Position numbers and translations under genes: made by a program. Source: Stenotrophomonas maltophilia (lineage in GTDB: Bacteria > Pseudomonadota > Gammaproteobacteria > Xanthomonadales > Xanthomonadaceae). From it: DNA of 64,000 nucleotides. A model generated the notes under the pieces. That model worked only from the letters and a program-made list of their open reading frames with translations. It searched no databases and was not told the origin of the DNA. The stretch lies in the NCBI RefSeq assembly GCF_001676385.1, contig NZ_LYVJ01000002.1:62001-126000 (forward strand), written 5' to 3'. This document shows, in pieces, positions 8,261-16,945 of this stretch (within the stretch, counting starts at the first letter, position 1; each line of letters starts with the position of its first letter).

Positions 8261-9754
8261 TCAGGAATGCGAGGAAACGGAATGGGAAGCGATCGGCGCG
8301 CGGTCGGCGTCGCTGGGCTGGAAGCCACCGCCCAGCGCCTTGCTCAGGCGCACCGATGACTGCACCTGCTGCGACTGCAGGCTGGCCAGCTGCTGCTGCG
8401 ACTGCAGCAGGGTGGACTGCGCGGTCAGCACGTCCAGGTAGCTGCCGATGCCCGCGCGGTAGCGCTGCTGCGCCAGGTCGAAGGCGGAACGCGCCGTGTC
8501 CACCGCCTGCTGCTGCGACTGTGCCTGCTGCGCCAGCGAGCGCACCGCATTGACCTGGTCGGCCACGTCGCGGAGCGCGTCCAGCACCGCCTGGTTGTAG
8601 TTGGCCACCGCCAGGTCGTACTGCGCATCGGTATTGGCGAGGTTGGCGCGCAGCTTGCCGCCTTCGAAGATCGGCAGGCTCAGCGCCGGACCGATGTAGG
8701 CGAAGGTGGAGCTGCTCTTCAGCAGGTCGCCCACATTCGGGGCAACCACGCCGGCCAGCGCGGTCAGGTTGAAGCTCGGGTAGAACTTGGTCTTGGCGAC
8801 CTTGATCTGCTTGTCGGCCGCTTCCACACGCCAGCGCGCGGCCACGATGTCGGGGCGGCGGCCCAGCAGTTCGCTGGGCAGCACGCCCGGCAGCTGCAGC
8901 GCCACCGGGTTCAGCGGCTGCGGGCGCTGGATCGACAGGCCACGATCCGGCCCTTTGCCGATCAGCGCGGCCAACGCGGTGCGGGCCGCGTCGATACGCT
9001 GCTGCGCGGCCTGCACCTGCTGCTGCGCGGCCGGCACGCGGGCTTCGGCCTGGCGCACCTGCAGGTCGCTGTCGATGCCGGCGCGGCGACGCTGGCGGGT
9101 GAGTTCCAGCGACTTCTGCGAACGCGTCAGCTCTTCCTCGGCCACATCATTGAGCTGCCACGCATAGGCCAGGTCAGCATAGGCCTGGGTGATGGCGGTG
9201 GACAGGTTCAGGCGCGCGGCCTGCGCTTCCACGGTGGCGGCGTGCGCGCCATCCACGGCGGCTTCCCATGCGGCGCGCTTGCCACCCCAGAGGTCCACGC
9301 CGTAACTGAAGTCGAAGGCGATCTGGCTGCTGCCCGCGTAGTGCCCGCCCATTTCGCTGCCTGCCATCGATTCAGGCAGGCGCAGGCCGGTGTAACCCCC
9401 GGACACCGACAGGCTGGGCAGCTCATCGGCACGCGCAGTGCCGACCTGGGCCTGGGCCTGGCGCAGGCGCGCATCGGCGGCGTCCAGGCTCGGATGACCG
9501 GCGAGCCCTTCAGCGACCAGCGCATCCAGCTGTGCATCGCCCAGTGCCTTCCACCAGTCCTGCGCCGGGAAGCCGGTGGCGCTCAGGTCGGTATCAGCCA
9601 GCGTGCGTTCGCTGTGCAGGTTGTCCACATCGAGCAGGTGGCCCTGCGGGGTGAGGCCACGACTGCTGGCGCAGGCGGCCAGGGCCAGGGCCAGCGCTGA
9701 CACCAGCAGCGCGCGCCCGGACCGGCGGAGAGTGGGATGCAGGATCGGGTTCAT
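8261..9754 (-). CDS. emrC: Outer-membrane efflux lipoprotein of the EmrCAB pump
   Basis: 497-residue OprM/NodT-type outer membrane factor. The signal peptide ends in a lipobox (LALAAC, Cys near residue 28), so the protein is lipid-anchored. Two duplicated OEP repeats with long coiled-coil helices and a beta-barrel segment fill the remainder, for example LPGVLPSELLGRRPDIVAARW, the conserved start of the second OEP repeat. The ATG overlaps the emrR stop as ATGA (9751-9754), suggesting translational coupling. Encoding the channel in the same operon sets the Stenotrophomonas emr locus apart from E. coli emrAB, which relies on TolC. Confidence 0.92.
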   Translation of the reverse strand: MNPILHPTLRRSGRALLVSALALALAACASSRGLTPQGHLLDVDNLHSERTLADTDLSATGFPAQDWWKALGDAQLDALVAEGLAGHPSLDAADARLRQAQAQVGTARADELPSLSVSGGYTGLRLPESMAGSEMGGHYAGSSQIAFDFSYGVDLWGGKRAAWEAAVDGAHAATVEAQAARLNLSTAITQAYADLAYAWQLNDVAEEELTRSQKSLELTRQRRRAGIDSDLQVRQAEARVPAAQQQVQAAQQRIDAARTALAALIGKGPDRGLSIQRPQPLNPVALQLPGVLPSELLGRRPDIVAARWRVEAADKQIKVAKTKFYPSFNLTALAGVVAPNVGDLLKSSSTFAYIGPALSLPIFEGGKLRANLANTDAQYDLAVANYNQAVLDALRDVADQVNAVRSLAQQAQSQQQAVDTARSAFDLAQQRYRAGIGSYLDVLTAQSTLLQSQQQLASLQSQQVQSSVRLSKALGGGFQPSDADRAPIASHSVSSHS

Positions 9755-10194
9755 GGGGTCGTCAGGGAATCGCGGATTCGGGTAAGGAGGGACAGCAGCA
9801 GCGTGCGCTCATCGGCGGAGAGGTCGCGCAGGGCGTAATCCATCACCGCATCGCCACGCAGCTTCAGCCGCGCCCACAAGGCACGGCCTTCGTCGGTCAG
9901 CACGATCTGCAGTGCACGCCGGTCCTGCGCGTGCGCTTCGCGGCGCACGCAGCCCAGGGCTTCCAGCTTGTCCAGCAGGCGGGTCACCGCACTGGGCACC
10001 TGGTCGATGGCCTGGGCCAGTTCATTGGCAGTGCACGGCGCCATGTTGGAAAGCACCTTCAGCCCGATGTAATGGGTGAAGCCGATCCCCAGGTCTTCTT
10101 CAGCCATGGAGGCGTCGAGCTGGCGGACCAGGCCGTCGCGCACCTGGCGCAGCAGCAGGCCGAAGCTGGGGGGAGTGGTTGCAGGGCAGATCAT
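9751..10194 (-). CDS. emrR: MarR-family repressor of the emr operon
   Basis: 147 residues with the winged-helix MarR fold. The recognition region is TANELAQAIDQVPSAVTRLL, the wing is RREAHAQDRRALQI, and the helical dimerisation ends flank them. First gene of emrRCAB, overlapping emrC by 4 bp. The family is usually ligand-responsive and autorepressing: drug binding releases DNA. The start at 10194 is chosen by family length; the reading frame remains open far upstream without MarR similarity. Two perfect palindromes at 10219-10256 lie 25-60 bp upstream and are the obvious operator candidates. Confidence 0.92.
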   Translation of the reverse strand: MICPATTPPSFGLLLRQVRDGLVRQLDASMAEEDLGIGFTHYIGLKVLSNMAPCTANELAQAIDQVPSAVTRLLDKLEALGCVRREAHAQDRRALQIVLTDEGRALWARLKLRGDAVMDYALRDLSADERTLLLSLLTRIRDSLTTP

Positions 10195-10218
10195 GGTGGA
10201 GCATTCTCTTCCAAAAAA

Positions 10219-10256
10219 AATATTTCTCAATGGAAATATTCGATCTGGCATCGAAT
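10219..10256. promoter_or_regulatory. Twin palindromic operator between emrR and the AraC gene
   Basis: Two perfect inverted repeats share three bases. The first has arms AATATTTC/GAAATATT with a 6-bp spacer (10219-10240). The second has arms ATTCGAT/ATCGAAT with a 5-bp spacer (10238-10256). They form an AT-rich island in a GC-rich region. MarR proteins bind 16-22 bp AT-rich palindromes, so EmrR autoregulation is the likely use; the second site could serve EmrR or the divergent AraC regulator. Function is inferred. Confidence 0.65.
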
Positions 10257-10363
10257 GCTGTGTTGCAGCAACGGGCTCGATCAATGAAGGCACCACCTTA
10301 ATGGCCCCCCGGCGTGGCCCGGTAGTACAATCCAGCCATGGAATGACATATTTCAGCCAGTGA

Positions 10364-11248
10364 ATGATGATGAACAAGGCAGAAATTCCCGCTCCCAGGC
10401 GCTTGCTGCGTGATGAGGCACTGGACTGGTTCGAGCGCAACGACGGCCCACCGGTCGTCGGATTCCGCTTCGACAGTCCGCAGGGGCTTCTCCGGGAAGT
10501 GGACTGGCACCACCACCAGCGCGCGCAGCTGATCTGTGTCGAACGCGGACTGCTGACCACCCGCACTTCGCATGGCACCTGGTCGCTGGCGCCGGGCTCG
10601 GCCGGCTGGATGCCCGCACTGGAACCCCACACCGTCACCCTGGACGGCCCGTTGCGCGGCTGGGGCATGGCCCTGGCGGCGCCGGTGTGCGCCACCCTGC
10701 CCGCCGCCCCCTGCGTGCTGGGCCTGTCCAAGCTGGCGCAGGCGCTGGCCGACCGCATCTGCGACTGGCCGCCGGGCTACGACACCACGCCTGAGCGCCA
10801 GCACATCATCCATGTGCTACAGGATGAGATCCGCGCGGCACCACGCCAGCGCATGCACCTGCCGATGCCGCACGACCGGCGCCTGCTGAAGATCGCCTCG
10901 CAGCTGCTGGCCGATCCGTCCGACGAGCGCAGCCTGGCCGAGTGGGCACACTGGGCCGGGCTGTCACCGCGCAGCCTGACCCGCCACTTCCGCGACGAAA
11001 CCACGCTCAGCTTCGCCCAGTGGCGGCAGCAGGCCCGCCTGGCCGAGGCGCTGCGCCAGCTGACCGACGGCCGCAGCGTGGCCGACATCGCCCACGCACT
11101 GGGCTTCAGCAGCGCCAGCGCCTTCGTCACCGTGTTCCGACGCCACTTCGGGCTGCCGCCGGGACGCTACCTGGCGCGGGCCGGGCACGGCCTGGAAACC
11201 GGGCTCGACCCCGCGCGCGGCTTGGCATCCCCCGCCGCATCCGGATAA
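10364..11248 (+). CDS. AraC-family regulator divergent from the emr operon
   Basis: 294 residues. The N-terminal cupin-like AraC_binding domain covers ~35-120 (VDWHHHQRAQLICVERG). The C-terminal double HTH covers ~175-270 (RSLAEWAHWAGLSPRSLTRH and VADIAHALGFSSASAFVTVF), followed by the family signature RHFGLPPGRYL. This layout is like the NimR/YdeO-type subgroup, often controlling a neighbouring exporter. It is separated from emrR by 169 bp of shared regulatory DNA. Three consecutive ATG codons are possible starts. Ligand and targets unknown. Confidence 0.88.
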   Translation: MMMNKAEIPAPRRLLRDEALDWFERNDGPPVVGFRFDSPQGLLREVDWHHHQRAQLICVERGLLTTRTSHGTWSLAPGSAGWMPALEPHTVTLDGPLRGWGMALAAPVCATLPAAPCVLGLSKLAQALADRICDWPPGYDTTPERQHIIHVLQDEIRAAPRQRMHLPMPHDRRLLKIASQLLADPSDERSLAEWAHWAGLSPRSLTRHFRDETTLSFAQWRQQARLAEALRQLTDGRSVADIAHALGFSSASAFVTVFRRHFGLPPGRYLARAGHGLETGLDPARGLASPAASG

Positions 11249-11307
11249 TCACAGGATTGCGAGCGGCGACTGCCGTCGCCGCCTCCCGACATAGGTAACA
11301 ACGCCGC

Positions 11308-13551
11308 ATGACCGAACTTGCCCGCCCCGTGTTCCACGGATTCGAACAACTGCCGCTGCGCGAGTACGCCGAACGCGCCTACCTCGACTACTCGATGTAC
11401 GTGGTCCTGGACCGCGCCCTGCCGTTCATCGGCGACGGCCTGAAGCCGGTGCAGCGCCGCATCATCTATTCGATGAGCGAGCTGGGCCTGAATGCTGCGT
11501 CCAAGCCGAAGAAGTCCGCGCGCACCGTCGGTGACGTCATCGGTAAATACCATCCGCACGGCGACAGCGCGTGCTACGAAGCGCTGGTGCTGATGGCGCA
11601 GCCGTTCTCGTACCGCTATCCGCTGATCGAAGGCCAGGGCAACTTTGGCTCGAGCGACGACCCGAAGTCGTTCGCGGCGATGCGTTACACCGAATCCAAG
11701 CTGACCCCGATCGCCGAAGTGCTGCTGGGCGAACTGGGCCAGGGCACCACCGACTGGGCGCCGAACTTCGACGGCACGCTGCAGGAGCCGACCTGGATGC
11801 CGGCGCGGCTGCCGCACCTGCTGCTCAATGGCACCACCGGCATCGCCGTGGGCATGGCCACCGACGTGCCGCCGCACAACCTCAACGAGATCGTCAGCGC
11901 ACTGCTGCACCTGCTGGACAATCCCGATGCCAGCGTGCGCGACCTGTGCGAGCACGTGCAGGGCCCGGACTACCCGTCCAGCGCCGAGATCATCACTTCG
12001 GCCAACGACCTGCGGAACATCTACGAGACCGGCAACGGCAGCGTGCGCGCACGAGCGACCTTCACCAGGGAAGCCAGCAACATCGTGGTCACCGCGCTGC
12101 CGTTCCAGGTGTCGCCGTCGAAGGTGATCGAGCAGATCGCCGCGCAGATGCGCGCCAAGAAGCTGCCGTGGCTGGAAGACATCCGCGATGAGTCCGACCA
12201 CGCCAACCCGGTGCGCGTGGTACTGGTGCCGCGTTCCAACCGCGTCGACGCCGAGCAGCTGATGGGCCACCTGTTCGCGACCACGGACCTGGAGCGCAGC
12301 TACCGCGTCAACCTCAACGTGATCGGGCTGGACGGGCGTCCGCAGGTGAAGAACCTGAAGATGCTGCTCAGCGAATGGCTGGCTTTCCGCAGCAACACCG
12401 TCACCCGCCGCCTGCAGCACCGCCTGCAGAAGGTCGAGCGCCGCCTGCACCTGCTGGAAGGCCTGCTGGTCGCCTTCCTCAACCTGGACGAGGTGATCCA
12501 CATCATCCGGACCGAGGACGAGCCGAAGGCCGCGCTGATGGCGCGATTCGGCCTGTCCGAGGAACAGGCCGAGTACATCCTGGAAACCAAGCTGAAGCAG
12601 CTGGCCCGCCTGGAAGAGATGAAGATCCGCGGCGAGCAGGACGAGCTGGCCAAGGAGCGCGAGAAGATCCTCGGCATCCTCGACAGCAAGGCCAAGCTGA
12701 AGAAGCTGATCCGCGACGAACTGACCGCCGACGCCAAGAAGTTCGGCGACGCACGCCGTTCGCCGCTGGTGCAGCGCCAGGCCGCGCAGGCCATCGACGA
12801 GACCGAGCTGGTGCCGAGCGAGCCGATGACCGTGGTGCTGTCCGAGAAGGGCTGGATCCGCGCCGCCAAGGGCCACGACGTCGATGCGTCGGCGCTGTCC
12901 TACCGCGAGGGTGACGGCCTGCAGGGTGCGGTGCGTGCGCGCAGCACCCAGCAGGTCGCGTTCCTGGACAGCGAAGGCCGCGCGTACTCGACGCCGGTGC
13001 ACACCCTGCCCTCCGCGCGTGGCAATGGCGAACCACTGACCGGCCGCTTCTCGCCGGCACCCGGTACCAGCTTCGTGACCCTGGCCAGCGCCGAACCAGA
13101 CACCCGCTTCGTGCTGGCTTCCAGCCACGGCTATGGCTTCGTCACCCGCTTCGAGAACCTGATCGGCCGCAACAAGGCCGGCAAGGCGATGTTGAATCTG
13201 TCGGCCGGTTCCTCGGTACTGGCCCCGTCGGCCGTGGCCAACGTGGCGACCGACCGCATCGTGGCGGTGACCAGTTCGGGCAACCTGCTGGCGATCGCCG
13301 CCAGCGACCTGCCGGAACTGGACAAGGGCAAGGGCAACAAGATCATCGAGATCCCCAAGGCCAAGCTCGCCACCGAACGCGTGGTCGCCGTCGTGGCGAT
13401 CAGCCCGGGGCAGACCCTGCTGGTCCGCAGCGGCCAGCGCACGATGGGCCTGAAGTTCAACGAGCTCGACGCCTATCTCGGCGCCCGCGCCACCCGCGGC
13501 CACTTGCTGCCGCGCGGCTGGCAGAAGGTGGAAGGGTTGTCGGTGGAATGA
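11308..13551 (+). CDS. parC: DNA topoisomerase IV subunit A
   Basis: 747-residue ATP-dependent type IIA topoisomerase subunit that decatenates daughter chromosomes with ParE. The winged-helix/tower region contains the catalytic Tyr at 127 (AAMRYTES). The quinolone-resistance region reads [12 protein letters not shown], so the residues matching E. coli Ser80 and Glu84 (here Ser87 and Glu91) are the unmutated type. The long coiled coil (~350-470) and C-terminal beta-pinwheel are present and of normal length. It lies alone; parE is not in the window. Confidence 0.97.
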   Translation: MTELARPVFHGFEQLPLREYAERAYLDYSMYVVLDRALPFIGDGLKPVQRRIIYSMSELGLNAASKPKKSARTVGDVIGKYHPHGDSACYEALVLMAQPFSYRYPLIEGQGNFGSSDDPKSFAAMRYTESKLTPIAEVLLGELGQGTTDWAPNFDGTLQEPTWMPARLPHLLLNGTTGIAVGMATDVPPHNLNEIVSALLHLLDNPDASVRDLCEHVQGPDYPSSAEIITSANDLRNIYETGNGSVRARATFTREASNIVVTALPFQVSPSKVIEQIAAQMRAKKLPWLEDIRDESDHANPVRVVLVPRSNRVDAEQLMGHLFATTDLERSYRVNLNVIGLDGRPQVKNLKMLLSEWLAFRSNTVTRRLQHRLQKVERRLHLLEGLLVAFLNLDEVIHIIRTEDEPKAALMARFGLSEEQAEYILETKLKQLARLEEMKIRGEQDELAKEREKILGILDSKAKLKKLIRDELTADAKKFGDARRSPLVQRQAAQAIDETELVPSEPMTVVLSEKGWIRAAKGHDVDASALSYREGDGLQGAVRARSTQQVAFLDSEGRAYSTPVHTLPSARGNGEPLTGRFSPAPGTSFVTLASAEPDTRFVLASSHGYGFVTRFENLIGRNKAGKAMLNLSAGSSVLAPSAVANVATDRIVAVTSSGNLLAIAASDLPELDKGKGNKIIEIPKAKLATERVVAVVAISPGQTLLVRSGQRTMGLKFNELDAYLGARATRGHLLPRGWQKVEGLSVE

Positions 13552-13564
13552 GGCACCGCTCCTG

Positions 13565-13588
13565 GTAGGTGTCAACCTTGGTTGACAC
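13565..13588 (+). repeat. SMAG-type REP palindrome
   Basis: GTAG head followed by GTGTCAACC / GGTTGACAC arms with a 2-bp loop. The GTAG-headed short palindrome is the signature of Stenotrophomonas SMAG REP elements. Confidence 0.75.
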
Positions 13589-13610
13589 GCTTTCGCGGAC
13601 GTCAGACACG

Positions 13611-13642
13611 AAGAAGCCGGGGAATTCCCCGGCTTCTTCGTT
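13611..13642 (+). terminator. Terminator downstream of parC
   Basis: Perfect 12-bp stem AAGAAGCCGGGG / CCCCGGCTTCTT with an AATT loop, 60 bp after the parC stop. The symmetrical AAGAAG/CTTCTT ends could let it act in both directions. Confidence 0.7.
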
Positions 13643-13735
13643 GTCGGCTGGCGGGCGGTGGAGCGGCTGGCTGGCGTAGGCTGGCGGGCGGTGCTCCGGC
13701 GCTGGCGGGCGACAGGACGCTGTGCTTCTTCCGGC

Positions 13736-13868
13736 AGAGCCGACTGCTGGTCGGCTGCTCTTTGCTCCTGGTAGAGCCGACTGCTGGTCGGCTGCTCTTT
13801 GCTCCTGGTAGAGCCGACTGTTAGTCGGCTGCTTTACCGAAAAGCGGCCGACCAGCGGTCGGCCCTAC
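13736..13868. repeat. Tandem 37-bp SMAG repeats plus an inverted SMAG
   Basis: Three direct copies of a 37-bp unit begin at 13736, 13773 and 13810. Each contains AGAGCCGACTG..GTCGGCTGC; copies 2 and 3 carry the GTAG head. An inverted SMAG follows at 13844-13868 (ending CTAC). Together with the parC terminator this fills the 334-bp gap between parC and bfr (13552-13885); I see no gene in it. Confidence 0.75.
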
Positions 13869-13885
13869 CGGGTCGGGGTGCCGGT

Positions 13886-14374
13886 TCAGTGCGCCGGGGC
13901 GCCGCTGCCGTCGATCTTGCTCAGTTGGTACAGCTCCAGGCCGATCCGCTTGATCAGGCCGAGCTGCTGCTCCAGCCACCAGGCGTGGTCTTCCTCGGTG
14001 TCCTTCAGCTGCGCCAGCAGGATGTCGCGGCTCACGTAGTCGCCCTTCTCTTCGCACAGTTTCATGCCGGCGGCCAGATTGTTCCGAACGGCGTATTCAG
14101 TATCCAGGTCTTTCTGCAGCATCTCTTCCACGGTCCTGCCCGGCTCGGTGGCATGCGGGCGCATGTCCGGGTCGCCGCCCAGGAACAGGATCCGGCGCAG
14201 CAGCGCATCGGCATGCTGGGTCTCCTCTTCCATCTCGTGGTTGAGGCGTTCGTACAGCGCGAACAGGCCCTGGTCCTCGTAACGGCGGGAATGGATGAAG
14301 TACTGGTCGCGGGCGGCGAGCTCGCCGCGCAGCAGTTCCTTCAGGCAGGCGATGACGTCCGGGTTGCCTTTCAT
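13886..14374 (-). CDS. bfr: Bacterioferritin-type iron storage protein
   Basis: 162 residues forming the four-helix ferritin fold, expected as a 24-mer cage that oxidises Fe(II) and stores it in the cytoplasm. Ferroxidase ligands are all recognisable: Glu18, Glu51, His54, Glu93 (Glu94 in E. coli numbering, one-residue shift), Glu127 and His130. The haem-binding Met52 of classical bacterioferritin is Thr here (E51-T52-Q53-H54), so haem may be absent. A good ribosome site (AGGAG) lies 7 bp before the ATG at 14374. Divergent from the acylase gene. It could equally be called a bacterioferritin-like ferritin. Confidence 0.92.
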   Translation of the reverse strand: MKGNPDVIACLKELLRGELAARDQYFIHSRRYEDQGLFALYERLNHEMEEETQHADALLRRILFLGGDPDMRPHATEPGRTVEEMLQKDLDTEYAVRNNLAAGMKLCEEKGDYVSRDILLAQLKDTEEDHAWWLEQQLGLIKRIGLELYQLSKIDGSGAPAH

Positions 14375-14497
14375 GGGGGGCTCCTGTGAATCGATGCGGC
14401 CTAGGGTGCCGCATTTCAGAATACGGTGATCTAATCGGAATCAGTCGCAGTTGCGCCTGCGGCTACAATCGACCCACAAGCGTGGAAAGGACGTGCG

Positions 14498-16825
14498 ATG
14501 CGACGTACATGGCGTTGGGTGCTGGGCGTGTTGATCGTCGTCGTACTGGTCACCGCACTGGTCCTGTGGCTGCTGCTGCGAGGCAGCCTGGCCGACCTTG
14601 ACGGCGAGCACGCCCTGCCGGGCCTGGCCGCGCCGGTCACCCTCGAGCGCGACGCGCTGGGCGTGGTCACCATCACTGCCGGCAGCCAGGCCGACGCGAT
14701 GCGCGCACTGGGCCGCGTGCATGCGCAGGAGCGCTATTTCGAAATGGACCTGATGCGCCGCAGCGCCGCCGGCGAACTGTCAGCGCTGTTCGGGCCGAAA
14801 GCCATCGACGCCGACAAGCGCATGCGCGTGCATCGCCTGCGCGCCCGCACCGAAGCGCACCTGGACGCCGCGCTGGGCGCCAACGGTGATGCCGTGCGCG
14901 CCTATGTGGACGGTGTCAACGAAGGGCTGACCGATCTCTCCGTGCGCCCATGGCCCTACCTGCTGCTGCGGCAGTCACCGCAGCCCTGGCAGGCCAGCGA
15001 CAGCGTGCTGGCCGGGTTGGCCATGTACGCCGACCTGCAGGACCCGGGCAACCAGACCGAGCTTGCGCTGAACCGCATCCGCGCGGTGGTGCCGCCGGCG
15101 CTGCATGCACTGGTCGCCCACGGCGGCACCGAATGGGACGCACCGCTGTTCGGCGGACCCACCGGGAACGCCGTGCTGCCCGACGCGGGCCAGCTCGATC
15201 TGCGCTCATTGAGGGCAAAACCGGGCGCCAAGCAGGAAGACGCAGACGCCGTCGGCAGCAACAACTTCGCCGTGGCCGGCGCACTCACCGCCGACGGTCG
15301 CGCGATCATCGCCGACGACATGCACCTGGGCCTGCGCGCACCCGGCCTCTGGTTCCGCGTGCGCCTGCGCTATCCCGACCCGCAGGCTGCCGGCGGCCAG
15401 GTCGATGTCACCGGCTTCTCGCTGCCCGGCCTGCCGGCAGTGATCGTCGGCAGCAACGGGCACGTGGCCTGGGGCTTCACCAACAGCTACATCGATACAG
15501 CGGACTTTCGCACTGAAGCGGCCAACGCCACGGTGACCGTGCATGAAGAACGCATCGCGGTAGCCGGCCAGGCCGACGTGCGGTTCCCCGTACGCGAAAC
15601 CGCCTGGGGCCCCATCCTGCACACGCATGCCGATGGCAGCGGTGACGCCCTGCGCTGGGTCGCCCACCTGCCCGGCGCGGTGCGCCTGGACTTCGGCGAT
15701 CTGGCCCGTGCCGGCGATCTGGAGAGCGCACTGCAGTTCGCCGACCGCGCCGGCATCCCCGCGCAGAACCTGGTGGTTGGTGACCGCAGCGGGCGCATTG
15801 CCTGGCGCCTGATCGGCGCCCGCCCGGATCGTGGTCCAGGCTGCGCACCGGCGGGCTTCACCGCCGCCAACAACCAGGACTGCGCGCCCTGGCCGATCCG
15901 TAGCGACGCTTCACCGGCGCTGGTCGATCCGCCCGACCATCGCTTGTGGACCGCCAATGGCCGCGTTCTCGACGGCGAGGCACTGGCCAACGCTGGCAAC
16001 GGCGGCTATGACCTGGGTGCACGAGCACGGCAGATCCGCGACCTGCTCGCCAGCCAGGACCGCTTCGACGAGCACGATCTGCTGGCGATCCAGCTCGATG
16101 ACCGCGCGGTGTTCCTGCAGCGCTGGTGGGCGCTGCTGCACGATGTCATCGATCGCAGCGACGATCCCGCACTGAGGCGCTTGAAGGTGGCCAGCCATCA
16201 ATGGAGCGGCCGCGCCTCGGCCAGCTCGGTCAGCTACCGGGTGGTGCGCGAGTTCCGCACGCAGGTGATGGATACCCTGTCCGATGCACTGCTGGCCCCG
16301 GCCAACGCGCAGCTCGGCGATGACTACCTGGACCCGCGCCTGGCGCAGTTGGAAGGTGTGGCCTGGCCGATGCTGCAGCAGCGCCCCGCCAACCTTCTGC
16401 CACCGGCCTTCGACAGCTGGGACGCGCTGTTGCTTGATGCCGCACGCCGCACCGAGGGCGAGCTTGCCAGGCAGGGCCCGCTGGCCCAGCGCACCTGGGG
16501 TGAACGCAACACGGCAGCGATCTGCCATCCGATGGCTCGCGCGTTGCCGGAGATTGCCAGGCACTGGCTGTGCATGCCCGCCGACCACCTGCCCGGCGAC
16601 CGCGACATGCCGCGCGTGCAGACGCCGAGCTTCGGCGCCTCCCAGCGCATGGTGGTCTCGCCCGGGCACGAGGCTGACGGCATCGTGAACATGCCGGGTG
16701 GCCAGAGCGGTCATCCACTGTCACCGTACTGGGGCGCCGGCCATGAGGACTGGGCGCACGGGCGGCCGACACCATTCCTGCCGGGCAAGGCGCAGCATGT
16801 CATGACGCTGGCGCCGACCCGTTGA
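14498..16825 (+). CDS. Penicillin acylase-family Ntn hydrolase
   Basis: 775 residues. A single N-terminal hydrophobic segment (~8-27) is a signal anchor or uncleaved signal, so the enzyme is likely periplasmic. The family is made as a precursor that self-cleaves to alpha and beta chains. The new N-terminal nucleophile is Ser254 in the motif GSNNFAV, and the stretches around DDMHLGLRAPGLWF and the Trp/Gly-rich C-terminus match the beta chain. The family hydrolyses amide bonds of beta-lactams, acyl-homoserine lactones or acyl amino acids; which one applies here is not predictable. A TACAAT -10-like element at 14464-14469 lies upstream. Confidence 0.88.
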   Translation: MRRTWRWVLGVLIVVVLVTALVLWLLLRGSLADLDGEHALPGLAAPVTLERDALGVVTITAGSQADAMRALGRVHAQERYFEMDLMRRSAAGELSALFGPKAIDADKRMRVHRLRARTEAHLDAALGANGDAVRAYVDGVNEGLTDLSVRPWPYLLLRQSPQPWQASDSVLAGLAMYADLQDPGNQTELALNRIRAVVPPALHALVAHGGTEWDAPLFGGPTGNAVLPDAGQLDLRSLRAKPGAKQEDADAVGSNNFAVAGALTADGRAIIADDMHLGLRAPGLWFRVRLRYPDPQAAGGQVDVTGFSLPGLPAVIVGSNGHVAWGFTNSYIDTADFRTEAANATVTVHEERIAVAGQADVRFPVRETAWGPILHTHADGSGDALRWVAHLPGAVRLDFGDLARAGDLESALQFADRAGIPAQNLVVGDRSGRIAWRLIGARPDRGPGCAPAGFTAANNQDCAPWPIRSDASPALVDPPDHRLWTANGRVLDGEALANAGNGGYDLGARARQIRDLLASQDRFDEHDLLAIQLDDRAVFLQRWWALLHDVIDRSDDPALRRLKVASHQWSGRASASSVSYRVVREFRTQVMDTLSDALLAPANAQLGDDYLDPRLAQLEGVAWPMLQQRPANLLPPAFDSWDALLLDAARRTEGELARQGPLAQRTWGERNTAAICHPMARALPEIARHWLCMPADHLPGDRDMPRVQTPSFGASQRMVVSPGHEADGIVNMPGGQSGHPLSPYWGAGHEDWAHGRPTPFLPGKAQHVMTLAPTR

Positions 16826-16862
16826 CGGCGGCGCCCAAAAGGCCGGGGGCGCACTGCACGCT

Positions 16863-16923
16863 GTAGAGCCGAGCCCACGCTCGGCTGCTTCTGGCGCGGA
16901 GCCGAGCATGGGCTCGGCTCCAC
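16863..16923. repeat. Inverted pair of SMAG repeats
   Basis: A forward GTAGAGCCGAGCCCACGCTC.. unit (16863-16888) and a reverse unit (16896-16923) face each other and can fold into one long hairpin, placed between two convergent genes. May act as an mRNA 3' end stabiliser or terminator (inferred). Confidence 0.75.
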
Positions 16924-16945
16924 AGAATGCCCGCGGCGCTCCGGG

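Noticed and set aside
9751-10758. 335-residue version of emrR
   Set aside because: The first ~188 residues overlap the divergent AraC gene and the operator palindromes; MarR homology begins at the ATG at 10194.
11167-13575. 802-residue minus-strand frame opposite parC
   Set aside because: Antisense shadow of parC caused by codon bias.
13736-13868. Possible CRISPR array
   Set aside because: Repeat units are head-to-tail without unique spacers, and no cas genes are near; these are SMAG palindromes.
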